Source: Pseudomonadota bacterium
Lineage (GTDB): Bacteria; Pseudomonadota; Gammaproteobacteria; Burkholderiales; Burkholderiaceae_F
Reading direction: 5' to 3'
Length of the DNA: 64,000 nt
NCBI GenBank assembly: GCA_029778535.1
Contig: JAKOQB010000178.1
Span: 90,663 to 154,662 of the forward strand
Below the pieces are notes generated by a model, which searched no databases, was not told where the DNA came from, and saw only the letters and a list, made by a program, of their open reading frames with translations. A program made the translations under genes and the position numbers. This document shows positions 19,409 through 30,723 of this stretch, piece after piece (positions within the stretch are counted from its first letter, which is position 1; each line of letters opens with the position of its first letter).

Positions 19409-19881
19409 GGCGCCACATCCCTCAGCGCGCGCTCGGCCGGCGTGTTGCAGTGGATCTCCGTCGGCGCGAACTCGATGCCGACGTACGCGTGCGGATCGGC
19501 GGGCAGCAGTCCGGCGGCCTGCGATCCGGGCACGCCGGTGCGCTCGAAGCTGGCGAACAGCCGCCGGCGGCAGTCGGCCACGCGCGCGCGATCGAGGTCG
19601 TTCAGCTCGAGGACACGCGCTGCGTTGCCCTTGATTTGATAGCACTCCCACGTGTGCGGCAGCACGGCGATCACCGCGATGCGGCCGGTGGCGCGCACGT
19701 CGTCGAGGCAGTCGCCCGCCTGCTCGGTCGCGACGAAGAGCGTGACGCGGCCGTCGTCGTCGATGCGGCAGCCGCCGGCGCGCGTGATGCCGGGCGCGTT
19801 GTTCGCATCGCTCGTCGCCGCGAACAGCGACACGCCGCCTTCAAGGAACGCCTTCAGTCCGGAATCGATCAGGGACGTCAC
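19405..19881 (-). CDS. Pyridoxamine 5'-phosphate oxidase-like flavin protein
   Basis: A 158-residue single-domain split-barrel flavoprotein (ATSDANNAPGITRAGGCRID, then VIAVLPHTWECYQIKGNAARV). Such small PNPOx-like proteins bind FMN, F420 or heme and often reduce or detoxify small molecules. Start is a GTG at 19881. It is translationally coupled to the GAF-domain protein, which starts with a similar domain, so the two probably work together. It is divergent from the cytochrome genes, across a region with two TTTACGAACGC motifs. Confidence 0.78.
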   Translation of the reverse strand: MTSLIDSGLKAFLEGGVSLFAATSDANNAPGITRAGGCRIDDDGRVTLFVATEQAGDCLDDVRATGRIAVIAVLPHTWECYQIKGNAARVLELNDLDRARVADCRRRLFASFERTGVPGSQAAGLLPADPHAYVGIEFAPTEIHCNTPAERALRDVAP

Positions 19882-19942
19882 TGCCGTGGCTTCGATTACA
19901 AATGAAACCGAAATGCTAGCGAAGCAGCGGCGTTAAGCGATT

Positions 19943-19975
19943 TTTACGAACGCGGTAGTGAACATTTACGAACGC
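19943..19975. promoter_or_regulatory. Two direct copies of TTTACGAACGC spaced 22 bp
   Basis: Identical 11-bp words at 19943-19953 and 19965-19975, start to start 22 bp, i.e. about two DNA turns, so a regulator would bind both on the same face. They lie in the 123-bp region between the divergent flavin-protein and cytochrome genes. A third copy is at 17446. Candidate operator; no known consensus matched from memory. Confidence 0.45.
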
Positions 19976-20004
19976 GAATTGCATGTCGTCTCTACGCTGG
20001 CGGC

Positions 20005-21030
20005 ATGAAATTTCGCGCTCGTCATCTGCTCGTAATCGGTCTGTGCTCCGCGACCTTCGCGTCGAGCGCGGCGCCGCTGCCGCGCAGTCTGCGCGACACC
20101 GGCCTGTACGTGCCGGGCTCCATCACCGAGGTGCGCCGGGAGAACCTGCCGTTCTCGCCGCAGTACCCGTTGTGGTCCGACGGCGCGACCAAGCGTCGCT
20201 GGCTGTACATCCCGCCCGGCAGGTACATCGACGCGTCGAAGCCGGGCGCGTGGGAGTTTCCGCCCGGCACCAGGCTGTGGAAGGAATTCGCGCACGGCAA
20301 GCCGATCGAGACGCGCTACATCGAGCGCCTGGAAGACGGCACGTGGCGCTTCGCGGCCTACGTCTGGAACGAGCAGGGCACCGACGCCGTGCTCGCGCCT
20401 GCGGGCGGCATCGCCGCGCTGCCGGCGCCGACCGCGCCGAACGGCCGCTACGCGATTCCGGGCGAGGCCGACTGCCGCGCGTGCCACGAAGGCGCGGCGG
20501 TGCCGGTGCTCGGCGTGACCGCGCTGCAGCTATCGCCCGCGCGCGATCCGCTCGCGCCCAAGCGCGAAGACGAAGCTGACCTGCCGGCACTCGTCGCGCG
20601 CGGCTGGCTGCGCAACCTGCCGCCGGCGCTGCTCGAGGATCCGCCGCGCATCGCCGCGTCGTCGCCGATCGAACGCACGGCGCTCGGCTACCTGCACGGC
20701 AACTGCGGCCATTGCCACAACAGCGACGATGCCGCGCCGCCCGTCGATCTGGTGCTGTCGCACGGCGCCGGCGGCGCGGCGAGCGCGCAAGAGGTGCTGC
20801 GCTCGCTGATCGGCGCGCGCAGCCGCTATCGCGCGCCGGGGCTCGCCGCGGACGCGCCGCTGATCGAGCCCGGCCGGCCCGAGGCGAGCGTGCTCGTGGC
20901 GCGGATGCGTTCGCGCAACCCGCAGATGCAGATGCCGCCGCTCGGCACGCAGGTGACCGATGCCGCGGCGCTCGACGTGATCGAACGCTGGATCGTCCAG
21001 CTCAAACCCCACCGAAAGGAGAGTCGATGA
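20005..21030 (+). CDS. Diheme c-type cytochrome (SO2930/TIGR03806-like)
   Basis: A 341-residue exported protein with a signal peptide (cleavage near SSA-A, about residue 22). Two heme c sites are visible: CRACH at 157-161 and CGHCH at 234-238. The N-terminal region with YPLWSDGATKRRWLYIPPG matches a conserved domain of diheme cytochromes of the SO2930 type, whose partners and substrate are unknown. It overlaps the next cytochrome gene by 4 bp (ATGA), so both are co-translated. Confidence 0.85.
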   Translation: MKFRARHLLVIGLCSATFASSAAPLPRSLRDTGLYVPGSITEVRRENLPFSPQYPLWSDGATKRRWLYIPPGRYIDASKPGAWEFPPGTRLWKEFAHGKPIETRYIERLEDGTWRFAAYVWNEQGTDAVLAPAGGIAALPAPTAPNGRYAIPGEADCRACHEGAAVPVLGVTALQLSPARDPLAPKREDEADLPALVARGWLRNLPPALLEDPPRIAASSPIERTALGYLHGNCGHCHNSDDAAPPVDLVLSHGAGGAASAQEVLRSLIGARSRYRAPGLAADAPLIEPGRPEASVLVARMRSRNPQMQMPPLGTQVTDAAALDVIERWIVQLKPHRKESR

Positions 21031-21590
21031 TGAAACTGACTGCGGAAACCTCGTTGCTGCTGGCCCTGGCCGCAGCTTCCACCGTCGCGCTGCTTGCGCC
21101 CGTCGTCGCGCTCGGCAACGAGCCCGCCAAGGTGGCGCGCGGCAAGTACCTCGTGACCACGTCGGGCTGCAACGACTGCCACACGCCGTGGAAGATGGGC
21201 GCCAACGGCCCCGAGCCCGATTACAGCCGCATGCTGTCGGGGCATCCGGAGAAGATGGAGCTACCGCCGGCGCCGAAGCTCGTCGGGCCGTGGGTCATGG
21301 CCGCCGCTGCGACCAACACCGCGTGGTCGGGCCCGTGGGGCGTCAGCTACACCGCGAACCTGACTCCCGACGCGGAGACGGGCCTGGGCAAGTGGACGCT
21401 GCGCAACTTCGTCGACACGATCCGCACCGGCCGCCACATGGGCCGCGGCCGACCGATCCTGCCGCCGATGCCGATCCCGATGTACAAGAACTTCAGCGAC
21501 GAGGATCTGGAAGCGATCTACACCTATCTGCGCACGATCCCCGCGGTGTCGAACAAGGTGCCGGAGCCGCTGCCGCCGGCATCGCAGTGA
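21027..21590 (+). CDS. Monoheme cytochrome c
   Basis: A 187-residue exported cytochrome: hydrophobic leader of about 30 residues, then CNDCH at 48-52 as the heme site, with MPIPMYKNFSDEDLEAIYTYL at the end resembling the axial-Met region of class I cytochromes. AAAGGAGAG precedes the ATG, which lies within the last codons of the diheme cytochrome gene. The pair likely carries electrons in the periplasm for an oxidoreductase not in the window. Confidence 0.85.
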   Translation: MMKLTAETSLLLALAAASTVALLAPVVALGNEPAKVARGKYLVTTSGCNDCHTPWKMGANGPEPDYSRMLSGHPEKMELPPAPKLVGPWVMAAAATNTAWSGPWGVSYTANLTPDAETGLGKWTLRNFVDTIRTGRHMGRGRPILPPMPIPMYKNFSDEDLEAIYTYLRTIPAVSNKVPEPLPPASQ

Positions 21591-21603
21591 GGAATCGAAG
21601 GTT

Positions 21604-21660
21604 CGTCGCCCCGGCGCAGGCCGCTCATCGCGAGTCGCGGCCTGCCGCCGGGCAACGACG
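21604..21660. repeat. Degenerate copy of inverted repeat family A
   Basis: The left arm, CGTCGCCCCGGCGCAGGCCG (21604-21623), is intact, but the right arm (21638-21660) has substitutions and small changes, and the central spacer is shortened. It follows the cytochrome pair and could still form a partial hairpin. The rest of 21591-21877 holds no gene that I can recognise. Confidence 0.65.
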
Positions 21661-21771
21661 ATGCCTGCAATCGTGCAGGTGCCGCTTCATCGACGCACGC
21701 GGCTCGACGCGCGAACGGCCGATCGCGTTCGATGTCGGTCGACCCTTCGCACGCGGCCCGCGCTCATGGTA

Positions 21772-21785
21772 AACACGTACGTGTT
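21772..21785. promoter_or_regulatory. Perfect 14-bp palindrome AACACGTACGTGTT
   Basis: A perfect palindrome located 93 bp before the DsrE-like gene start, in an otherwise gene-free 287-bp stretch. Its low GC relative to the surroundings makes it stand out. It may be an operator for the DsrE-like gene; no regulator gene is adjacent. Confidence 0.35.
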
Positions 21786-21877
21786 CCCCTTCTGTGCCGA
21801 GCGCCGGAGCGCTCCGTAAGCTGCGGCGCCGCCGTTTGCGGCAACTGCGAACGACACGAACCTGAAGGAGACGTTCG

Positions 21878-22246
21878 ATGACCGGATCACGCAAGGAGCT
21901 CGTCGTGCTGATGACCAAGGGAGCGGACCATGAGCTGTCGTCGGTCGGCTTCACGATCGCCAACGGCGGAGTCACGGCCGGGATGAAGGTCTACATGTTC
22001 CTGACCAGCGCGTCCGTCGACCTCGTGCGCAAGCGCGCGGCGGATCTTCCGCACGTGCCGCCGCTCGACCCGCTGAAAGCGCTGATCGACGATTTCCTTC
22101 GGCGCGGAGGCACGATCTGGGCTTGTCCTCCGTGCGTGAAGGCGCGCGGCTACACGCAGGAAGACCTGATCGAGGGGGTCGCGATTCAAGGCGCCAGCGC
22201 GATGCACGAACGCCTGATGGCCGGCGCGGCGTCGTTGAGCTTCTGA
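21878..22246 (+). CDS. DsrE-family protein
   Basis: A 122-residue protein of the DsrE/YchN-like fold (KELVVLMTKGADHELSSVGF, then MKVYMFLTSASVDLVRK). It has a CPPC pair in the segment TIWACPPCVKARGYTQEDLI, positioned where DsrE-like sulfur carriers hold the active cysteine. AAGGAG lies 8 bp before the ATG. It stands alone. A role in persulfide handling is plausible given dsrA at the other end of the window but cannot be shown. Confidence 0.8.
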   Translation: MTGSRKELVVLMTKGADHELSSVGFTIANGGVTAGMKVYMFLTSASVDLVRKRAADLPHVPPLDPLKALIDDFLRRGGTIWACPPCVKARGYTQEDLIEGVAIQGASAMHERLMAGAASLSF

Positions 22247-22257
22247 GCGCCGAGCCG

Positions 22258-23139
22258 CTACGTGCTGCGCGGATCGAGCGCGTCGCGCAGCCCGTCGCCG
22301 AGCAGGTTGAACGCAAGCACGGTGACGAAGATCGCCAGCCCGGGATAGATCGCCATCCACGGCGCCTGCGTGAGGAAGCGCTGCGCGGTGTTCAGCATCG
22401 AGCCCCAGGAGGGCGCGGGCGGCTGCTGGCCGAGGCCGAGGAACGACAGGCTCGCCTCGGCGATGATCGCGGCGGCGATCGCGAGCGTGGCCTGCACGAT
22501 CACCGGCGGCAGGATGTTGGGCAGGATGTGCCGCAGCAGGATGCGCGGCGGCGGATTGCCGACCGCGCGCGCGGCCTCGATGTATTCCTCCGCGCGCACG
22601 GTCAGAACCTGCCCGCGCGCAAGGCGCACGAAGATCGGCGTGGCGGTGATGCCGATCGCGATCATCGCGTTGGAAAGGCTCGGGCCGAGGAACGCGGCCA
22701 GCGCGATCGCGAGGATCAGGAAGGGGATCGCCAGCATCGCGTCGGTGATGCGGCTCAGCACCGCGTCGACCGCGCCGCCGACGTAGCCCGCCACCATGCC
22801 CAGCGGCACGCCGACGCCGACCGCGATCGACACCGAGATCACGCCGGCGGCGAGCGACGCGCGCCCGCCCCAGATCACGCGCGACAGCAGGTCGCGGCCT
22901 ACCTCGTCGGTGCCGAACCAGTGCGAGGCCGAGGGCGCCTTGCGCACCGTCGCGAAGCTGGTGGCCAGCGGATCGAACGGCGCGAGCCATGGCGCGAACA
23001 ACGCCATCAGCACCATCGCCACGACGACGACGAGGCCGAACACCGCCGCGCGCCGCTTCATCAGCCGGCGTACCGCGCGCCGCGCCGGGCCGTCGTGCGG
23101 CGCAGCCCCTGCGGTCTGATCGACGGTGACGGCGCTCAT
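22258..23139 (-). CDS. ABC transporter permease (DppC/OppC type)
   Basis: A 293-residue inner-membrane permease. The N-terminal RRAVFGLVVVVAMVLMALFA segment and the HWFGTDEVGRDLLSRVIWGG motif are diagnostic of DppC-like permeases, and the EAA loop is EAARAVGNPPPRILLRHILP. The frame runs on upstream, but ATG 23139 is 2 bp after the DppB-like stop and fits the family length. It is the distal gene of the peptide-type importer operon. Confidence 0.92.
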   Translation of the reverse strand: MSAVTVDQTAGAAPHDGPARRAVRRLMKRRAAVFGLVVVVAMVLMALFAPWLAPFDPLATSFATVRKAPSASHWFGTDEVGRDLLSRVIWGGRASLAAGVISVSIAVGVGVPLGMVAGYVGGAVDAVLSRITDAMLAIPFLILAIALAAFLGPSLSNAMIAIGITATPIFVRLARGQVLTVRAEEYIEAARAVGNPPPRILLRHILPNILPPVIVQATLAIAAAIIAEASLSFLGLGQQPPAPSWGSMLNTAQRFLTQAPWMAIYPGLAIFVTVLAFNLLGDGLRDALDPRST

Positions 23140-23141
23140 CG

Positions 23142-24083
23142 TCAGTCGCGCAGCCTCGGATTGACCAGCACGTACAGCACGTCGGCGAGCAGATTGAGCA
23201 CGATGTACACGCTCGCCGTGACCAGCACCACGCCTTGCACGACCGCGTAGTCGCGGTTGAATACCGCATCGACGATGAGTTTCCCGAAGCCGGGGATCGA
23301 GAACACCTGCTCGGTCAGCACCGCGCCGGAAAGCAGCGTGCCGAATTCGAGCGCGCCGAGCGTGATCACCGGGGTCAGCGCGTTGCGCAGCGCGTGCCGC
23401 AGGATCACCGCCCGCTCCAGCAGGCCCTTGGCGCGCGCGGTGCGCACGTAGTCGCTCGCCAGCGCCTGCAGCATCGCCGCGCGCATGTGGCGCATCAGCA
23501 CCGCGGCGATCGCGTTGCCGAGCACGAAGGCCGGCATGATCGTGGTCGCGATCGACTGTTTGAAATCCTCGAACGGGCTGATGAAACCCGACGCCGGCAG
23601 CCAGCCGAGCTGCACGGAGAACAGGAAGATCAGCATGATGCCGAGCCAGAAGTTCGGCGTCGACAAGCCCCACAGCGCGAACACGTTGGCGCCGACGTCC
23701 CACGCGCTGTCTTTCTTCACGGCCGACACGATCCCGGCGGGAATGCCGATCAGGAGCGCGAAGCACATCGCCATCGTCGCGAGCTGAATCGTGACCGGCA
23801 GCTTTTCCTTGATCAGTTCCGCGACCGGCTGCTTGATCCGCATCGACTCGCCGAGATCGCCGTGCACGACGCCCTTGACCCAGTAGAAGTACTGCACCGG
23901 CAACGGCTGGTCGAGCCGGTACTGCTTGCGGATCTGCTCGATCACCGCGGGATCGCGCTCCTCGCCCGCCATCACCAGCGCCGGATCGCCCGGCAGCAAC
24001 TGCTGCAGGCCGAAGATGATCACCGACACGAGGAACAGCGTCGGAATGAGCTGCAGCAGGCGGCGGGGGAGGAACTTGAGCAC
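23142..24083 (-). CDS. ABC transporter permease (DppB/OppB type)
   Basis: A 313-residue permease with the OppB N-terminus (LPRRLLQLIPTLFLVSVIIF), six membrane segments and the EAA-loop region YVRTARAKGLLERAVILRHA. Start codon is GTG at 24083. It forms the membrane pore with the DppC-like protein. An inverted repeat of family A separates it from the receptor gene upstream. Confidence 0.92.
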   Translation of the reverse strand: MLKFLPRRLLQLIPTLFLVSVIIFGLQQLLPGDPALVMAGEERDPAVIEQIRKQYRLDQPLPVQYFYWVKGVVHGDLGESMRIKQPVAELIKEKLPVTIQLATMAMCFALLIGIPAGIVSAVKKDSAWDVGANVFALWGLSTPNFWLGIMLIFLFSVQLGWLPASGFISPFEDFKQSIATTIMPAFVLGNAIAAVLMRHMRAAMLQALASDYVRTARAKGLLERAVILRHALRNALTPVITLGALEFGTLLSGAVLTEQVFSIPGFGKLIVDAVFNRDYAVVQGVVLVTASVYIVLNLLADVLYVLVNPRLRD

Positions 24084-24097
24084 GATGCTTCGCTCGT

Positions 24098-24167
24098 GTC
24101 GCCCCGGCGTAGGCCGGGGCCCAATTTGCAGCGTCGAAACTTGGGCCCCGGCCTGCGCCGGGGCGAC
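24098..24167. repeat. Inverted repeat family A, copy 3 (27-bp arms)
   Basis: Arms 24098-24124 and 24141-24167, inverted with one mismatch and a 16-nt spacer. It is in the 88-bp gap between the receptor and permease genes of one operon, where it could reduce downstream expression by partial termination. Confidence 0.88.
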
Positions 24168-24171
24168 GGCC

Positions 24172-25683
24172 TCAATTCAGCGTCAGATCGGTGACCCGAA
24201 TCAACCCATCCGGCATCACCTTGAACCCCTGCAGCTGCGGCGTATGCGCAAACAGCAGCGTGCGGTGATACAGGTACATCACGCCACCCTTGGGCAGGAT
24301 TTCGGCGGCGGCCTGTTCGTACAGCGCCTTGCGCTCGGCGAACGTGGTCGCGGTGCGGGCCTTGTTCAGCAGTTCGTCGACCTTCGGGTCGCAGTACTTG
24401 CCGTAGTTCAGCGGTCCCTTGCACGACGCGAACGAGTAGATGTTGCCGTCCGGATCGGTGCGGCCGCTCCAAGCGAGGAAGTAGAGCTGGAAGTTGCCTT
24501 TCTCCGCTTCGTTCAGCGATGTGGCGAACTCGGTCACGCGCAGCTTGAGATCAAAGCCCGCTTCGCTGGCCATCGACTGCATCACCTCCGCCACCGCGCG
24601 GCTCTCCGAGTTGTTCGGCACCATGAAGTCGAGCGCGAGCGGCGGCGTGACTCCCGCTTCCTTCAGCAGCGCCTTCGCCTTGGCCACGTCGCGCTTCATG
24701 ATCGGAAACTTGGCCATGTGGTAGGGACTCGCGAGGCTCACCCACTGGTTGTCGGGTTTCTGCAGCCCGTTGAACACCACGTTGTTGATCGCGTCGCGGT
24801 CGATCGACAGTTCAAATGCCTCGCGCACCTTCCAGTTCTTGCCGAGCGGGTTGTTCGATTTCTCGCCGTTGTTGATGTTGAAGGTCACGCCCTGGTAGCC
24901 CATCTCGGTGCCGGTGGCGAGCTTCAGCTTCGGGCCCTTCTTCACCTCGTCGACGTCGGTGGCGAGCAGGCGCTCGAGCAGGTCGAGCTGACCGGACTTC
25001 AGGTTCGCCAGCCGCACCGTCGAATCCTGGATCGGCCGGTAGACGATGCGGTCGATGTGTACCCGCTTGGCGTCCCAGTAATCCTTGAAGCGCTCGACCA
25101 CGATGCGGTCCTGCGGCACGCGCTCGACGAACTTGTACGGGCCCGCGCACACCGGCGCGGTGCCGAACCTGTCGCCCAGCGCCTTGGCCGCCTTCGGCGA
25201 CACCATCATGCCGGCGCGGTCGGTGAGCTGCGCGATCAGCGGCGCGAACGGCGCCTTCAGATGCAGCCGGATCGTCAGCGGATCGACCACTTCGACGTTG
25301 TCGATCTGCGCGATCTCCGCCTTGCGGAACGACCCCTGCATGTCCAGATGCCGCTCGAGGCTGAACTTGGCGGCTTCGGCGTTGAACGGCTCGCCGTCGT
25401 GGAACTTCACGCCCGGGCGCAGCTTGATCGTGACCGTCTTGCCGTCTGCGGACGTCTCGTGCGACAGCGCCAGTTGCGGCACGACGGCGAGCTTGTCGTC
25501 GATGTCGAACAGCTTGTCGCAGATCGATGCGAACACGATGCGGCCGACGTACGTGCGCGCCAGCGTCGGGTCGAGGATGTCCGGGTCTTCGGCCAGTCCG
25601 ATCCGCAGCGTCGACTGCGCATGCGCGGCGCCGGCCAGGCCGAGCGCGAGGGTGAGTGCTACGAGGCGTGACTTCATGTTCAT
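24172..25683 (-). CDS. ABC transporter substrate-binding protein (DppA/OppA family)
   Basis: A receptor of about 503 residues from the family 5 extracellular solute-binding proteins. The signal peptide ends near AHA-Q, and the core LAEDPDILDPTLARTYVGR, LRPGVKFHDGEPFNAEA and FSLERHLD are typical. Starts at 25695, 25683 and 25677 are in frame; I chose 25683 because GGAGAGG lies immediately upstream. Ligands of this family include di- and oligopeptides, nickel, glutathione and opines; the last cannot be excluded here. It belongs to an operon with two ATPases and two permeases. Confidence 0.9.
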   Translation of the reverse strand: MNMKSRLVALTLALGLAGAAHAQSTLRIGLAEDPDILDPTLARTYVGRIVFASICDKLFDIDDKLAVVPQLALSHETSADGKTVTIKLRPGVKFHDGEPFNAEAAKFSLERHLDMQGSFRKAEIAQIDNVEVVDPLTIRLHLKAPFAPLIAQLTDRAGMMVSPKAAKALGDRFGTAPVCAGPYKFVERVPQDRIVVERFKDYWDAKRVHIDRIVYRPIQDSTVRLANLKSGQLDLLERLLATDVDEVKKGPKLKLATGTEMGYQGVTFNINNGEKSNNPLGKNWKVREAFELSIDRDAINNVVFNGLQKPDNQWVSLASPYHMAKFPIMKRDVAKAKALLKEAGVTPPLALDFMVPNNSESRAVAEVMQSMASEAGFDLKLRVTEFATSLNEAEKGNFQLYFLAWSGRTDPDGNIYSFASCKGPLNYGKYCDPKVDELLNKARTATTFAERKALYEQAAAEILPKGGVMYLYHRTLLFAHTPQLQGFKVMPDGLIRVTDLTLN

Positions 25684-25721
25684 TGTCCTCTCCATGTCGT
25701 CGACCCGGCGCAGGCCGGGGC

Positions 25722-27889
<2,168 letters not shown>

Positions 27890-27890
27890 C

Positions 27891-29567
27891 TCAGAACAGC
27901 CCGACGATCCGCCCGCGCGCGTCGATGTCGATCCGCATCGCCGCCGGATCCTTTGGCAATCCGGGCATCGTCATGACGTCGCCGCAGATCATCACGACGT
28001 ATTCTGCGCCGGCGGCGAGCCGCACCTCGCGGATGTTGACCACGTGGTCCGACGGCGCGCCGCGCAGCAGCGGGTCGGTCGAGAACGAATACTGCGTCTT
28101 CGCCACGCACACCGGCAGCCTGCCGAAGCCCTCGTCCTGCAGCTTGCGGATCTGCGCGCGCACCCTGGTGTCGGCGGTGATGTCGGAGGCGCCGTAGATC
28201 CTCGTCGCCACCGTCTTCATCTTCTGCCACAGCGGAGTGTCGTCCTCGTACAGCAGGCGGCAGTCCGCCGCGCCGCTTTCGGCCAGCCGCACGACCTCGC
28301 GCGCGAGGTCCTCCGCGCCCGCGCCGCCCTCGGCCCAGTGCTTCGCGACGACCACCGGCGCGCCGTGGTGCGCGAGCTTCTGCCGCAGCAGCCGGATCTC
28401 CGCCTCGGTGTCGTGCGCAAAGTGGTTCAGGGCGATCGCGCACGGCAGCCCGAAATGGGTGCGCACGTTGTTCAGGTGCCGCTCCAGATTCACGATGCCG
28501 CGATCGAGCGCCGGCAGATTCTCCTGCGTCAGCGCGTCGGCCGCCACACCGCCGTGGTACTTCAGCGCACGAATCGTGGCGACGAGCACTGCGGCGTCGG
28601 GCCGCAGCCCGGACTTGCGGCACTTGATGTCGATGAACTTCTCCGCGCCGAGATCCGCACCGAAGCCGGCTTCGGTCACTACGTACTCGCCGAGCTTCAG
28701 CGCTGCGCGCGTGGCGATTACCGAGTTGCAGCCGTGCGCGATGTTGCCGAACGGCCCGCCGTGGATGATCGCGGGGTTGTTCTCCAGCGTCTGCACCAGG
28801 TTGGGCTTCAGCGCGTCGCGCAAGAGCGCGGCCATCGCGCCATGCGCCTTCAGGTCCCGCGCGCGGATCGGCGTCAGGTCGCGCCGGTAGCCGACCACGA
28901 TGCGGCCGAGCCGCTCCTTCAGGTCCGCCAGCGACGTGGCGAGGCAGAAGATCGCCATCACCTCGGAGGCAACGACGATGTCGAAGCCGTCCTCGCGCGG
29001 AAAGCCGTTGGCCGGCCCGCCGAGCCCGATCGTGATCGACCGCAGCGCGCGGTCGTTCATGTCGACCACGCGCCGCCAGGCGACGCGGCGGAAGTCGAAG
29101 CGCAGCTCGTTGTTGTGATGGATGTGGTTGTCGATCAGCGCCGCCAGGAGATTGTTCGCGAGCGCGATCGCGCTGAAGTCGCCGGTGAAGTGCAGGTTGA
29201 TGTCCTCCATCGGCACCACCTGCGCGTAGCCGCCGCCGGCCGCACCGCCCTTCATGCCGAACACCGGGCCGAGCGACGGTTCGCGCAGCGCGATCACCGT
29301 GCGCTTGCCGATACGGTTGAGCGCGTCGCCGAGGCCGACCGTGACCGTCGTCTTGCCTTCGCCGGGCGGGGTGGGGCTGACGGCGGTGACAAGGATCAGC
29401 TTGCCGTCGGTGCGATCGTCGAGCGAGGCGAGGTAGTCGAGTGAGATCTTGGCCTTGTAGCGGCCGTATGGATCGAGCGCGTCTTCGGGGATGCCGAGGC
29501 GGTCGCGCGCCAGCTCGACGATCGGGCGCAGCTTCGCGTCCTGCGCGATTTCGATGTCGGATTGCAT
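27891..29567 (-). CDS. fhs: Formate-tetrahydrofolate ligase
   Basis: A 558-residue enzyme that makes 10-formyl-tetrahydrofolate from formate, ATP and tetrahydrofolate. The nucleotide loop is [15 protein letters not shown] (about 65-79), followed by [20 protein letters not shown] and the [11 protein letters not shown] segment, all diagnostic. The open frame extends upstream but family homology begins at ATG 29567. It stands directly downstream of the formate dehydrogenase operon and directly upstream of a peptide-type ABC importer, suggesting formate is a shared intermediate. Confidence 0.95.
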   Translation of the reverse strand: MQSDIEIAQDAKLRPIVELARDRLGIPEDALDPYGRYKAKISLDYLASLDDRTDGKLILVTAVSPTPPGEGKTTVTVGLGDALNRIGKRTVIALREPSLGPVFGMKGGAAGGGYAQVVPMEDINLHFTGDFSAIALANNLLAALIDNHIHHNNELRFDFRRVAWRRVVDMNDRALRSITIGLGGPANGFPREDGFDIVVASEVMAIFCLATSLADLKERLGRIVVGYRRDLTPIRARDLKAHGAMAALLRDALKPNLVQTLENNPAIIHGGPFGNIAHGCNSVIATRAALKLGEYVVTEAGFGADLGAEKFIDIKCRKSGLRPDAAVLVATIRALKYHGGVAADALTQENLPALDRGIVNLERHLNNVRTHFGLPCAIALNHFAHDTEAEIRLLRQKLAHHGAPVVVAKHWAEGGAGAEDLAREVVRLAESGAADCRLLYEDDTPLWQKMKTVATRIYGASDITADTRVRAQIRKLQDEGFGRLPVCVAKTQYSFSTDPLLRGAPSDHVVNIREVRLAAGAEYVVMICGDVMTMPGLPKDPAAMRIDIDARGRIVGLF

Positions 29568-29588
29568 GGTCGATGTTCTTCGTTGATT

Positions 29589-29659
29589 CGTCGCCCCGGC
29601 GCAGGCCGGGGCCCAATCGCAGCGTCGTGAATTGGGCCCCGGCCTGCGCCGGGGCGACG
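29589..29659. repeat. Inverted repeat family A, copy 5 (perfect 29-bp arms)
   Basis: Arms 29589-29617 and 29631-29659 are perfect inverted copies with a 13-nt spacer, the best-preserved copy in the window. It fills the 95-bp gap between the fds operon end and fhs and may terminate the fds transcript. Confidence 0.92.
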
Positions 29660-29662
29660 GTC

Positions 29663-29893
29663 CTATGCGAGTTGCTCGCGATGCTTCCTGATCGCCTCGA
29701 TCACGATCGGCTTCAGCTCCGTCTGTCCTCCCGCATCGACGTGCGCGACCAGTTCGCGCCGCATGCGCGGCTCCCAGAAGCGTTGCAGGTGCTGCGCGAT
29801 GCCGGCGCGCGCCTCGTCGGCATCGGGCATCGCCTCGAAGAAGTCGCCGATGCGGTTGGCCATGCGGACCAGGTTCGCGAGATCCATGCTCAT
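29663..29893 (-). CDS. fdsD: Formate dehydrogenase delta subunit
   Basis: A 76-residue protein of the FdsD family ([20 protein letters not shown], then [20 protein letters not shown]). It is the small last gene of fdsGBACD-type operons and is needed for maturation or stability of the molybdenum formate dehydrogenase. Its ATG overlaps the fdhD stop by 4 bp. Confidence 0.9.
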   Translation of the reverse strand: MSMDLANLVRMANRIGDFFEAMPDADEARAGIAQHLQRFWEPRMRRELVAHVDAGGQTELKPIVIEAIRKHREQLA

Positions 29894-30723
29894 GCCACCA
29901 CGCGTTCCGGATGGCTGTAGACGCAGAACTCAGCGCCGCGCGCAAAGCCGATCAGCGTCTGCCCGCAGCGGGTCGCGATCTGAACGCCGAGCGCGGTCGG
30001 CGCCGACACGGCGGCGAGCACCGCAATGCCGACCGACGCCGCCTTCTGCACCATCTCCACGCTGGCGCGGCTTGTGACGAGCGCGTAGCCGCGCGCGGTA
30101 TCCGTGCGCGCTGCGACCAGCGCGCCGATCAGCTTGTCGAGCGCGTTGTGGCGGCCGACGTCCTCGCGCGCGCGCAGGATCGATCCATCCACGTCGCACC
30201 ACACGGCCGCGTGCGCGGCGCCGGTCGCCTGCTGCAGCGGCTGGTGTGCGTGCAGCGACGCGTAGGTGCGGGCGAGCGCCGCCGCGCTCACGCGCACGCC
30301 GATCGACGACAGGTCGGGCAACGGCCGCAGCACCTGGTCGAGGCTCTCCGTTCCGCAGATCCCGCAGCCGGTGCGGCCGGCGAGCGTGCGCCGGCGCGAC
30401 TTCAGGCGCATGAACGCGGCCGCGGCGATGTCGATCGCGAGCGTGATGCCGAGGTCGGCCGTTTGCGGCTCGACGCCGTAGAACTCCGCGCGGCTGGCGA
30501 TGTCTTCGCTCAGCGTGAAGCCGAGCGCGAAGTCGTCCAGGTCCGCCGGCGTCGCCAGCATCACCGCGTGCGAAATGCCGTTGTATTCGAATGCGATCGG
30601 CACCTCGCGCGCGACCTGCAGCGGCGTTCGCACCGCGCCGTCGCCCCAGCGAAGTACGGTCAGCGGCTCGGCGACCGCCTCGGCGAGCGCGTCCGGCGCG
30701 CTGCGTTCAGTTCGCGACGACAC
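29890..30723 (-). CDS. fdhD: Formate dehydrogenase accessory sulfurtransferase FdhD/FdsC
   Basis: A 277-residue protein that passes sulfur to the molybdenum cofactor of formate dehydrogenase. The active cysteine pair is in [27 protein letters not shown] is the cofactor-binding signature. The start looks like GTG 30723, overlapping the end of the alpha subunit gene by 17 bp. Order fdsG-B-A-fdhD-fdsD matches the fdsGBACD operon known from Cupriavidus and Rhodobacter. Confidence 0.92.
   Translation of the reverse strand: MSSRTERSAPDALAEAVAEPLTVLRWGDGAVRTPLQVAREVPIAFEYNGISHAVMLATPADLDDFALGFTLSEDIASRAEFYGVEPQTADLGITLAIDIAAAAFMRLKSRRRTLAGRTGCGICGTESLDQVLRPLPDLSSIGVRVSAAALARTYASLHAHQPLQQATGAAHAAVWCDVDGSILRAREDVGRHNALDKLIGALVAARTDTARGYALVTSRASVEMVQKAASVGIAVLAAVSAPTALGVQIATRCGQTLIGFARGAEFCVYSHPERVVA

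Noticed and set aside
29581..29665. Short peptides of the SPRRRPGPN type as real proteins
   Set aside because: They are translations of the palindromic repeat family in several frames, at several loci.
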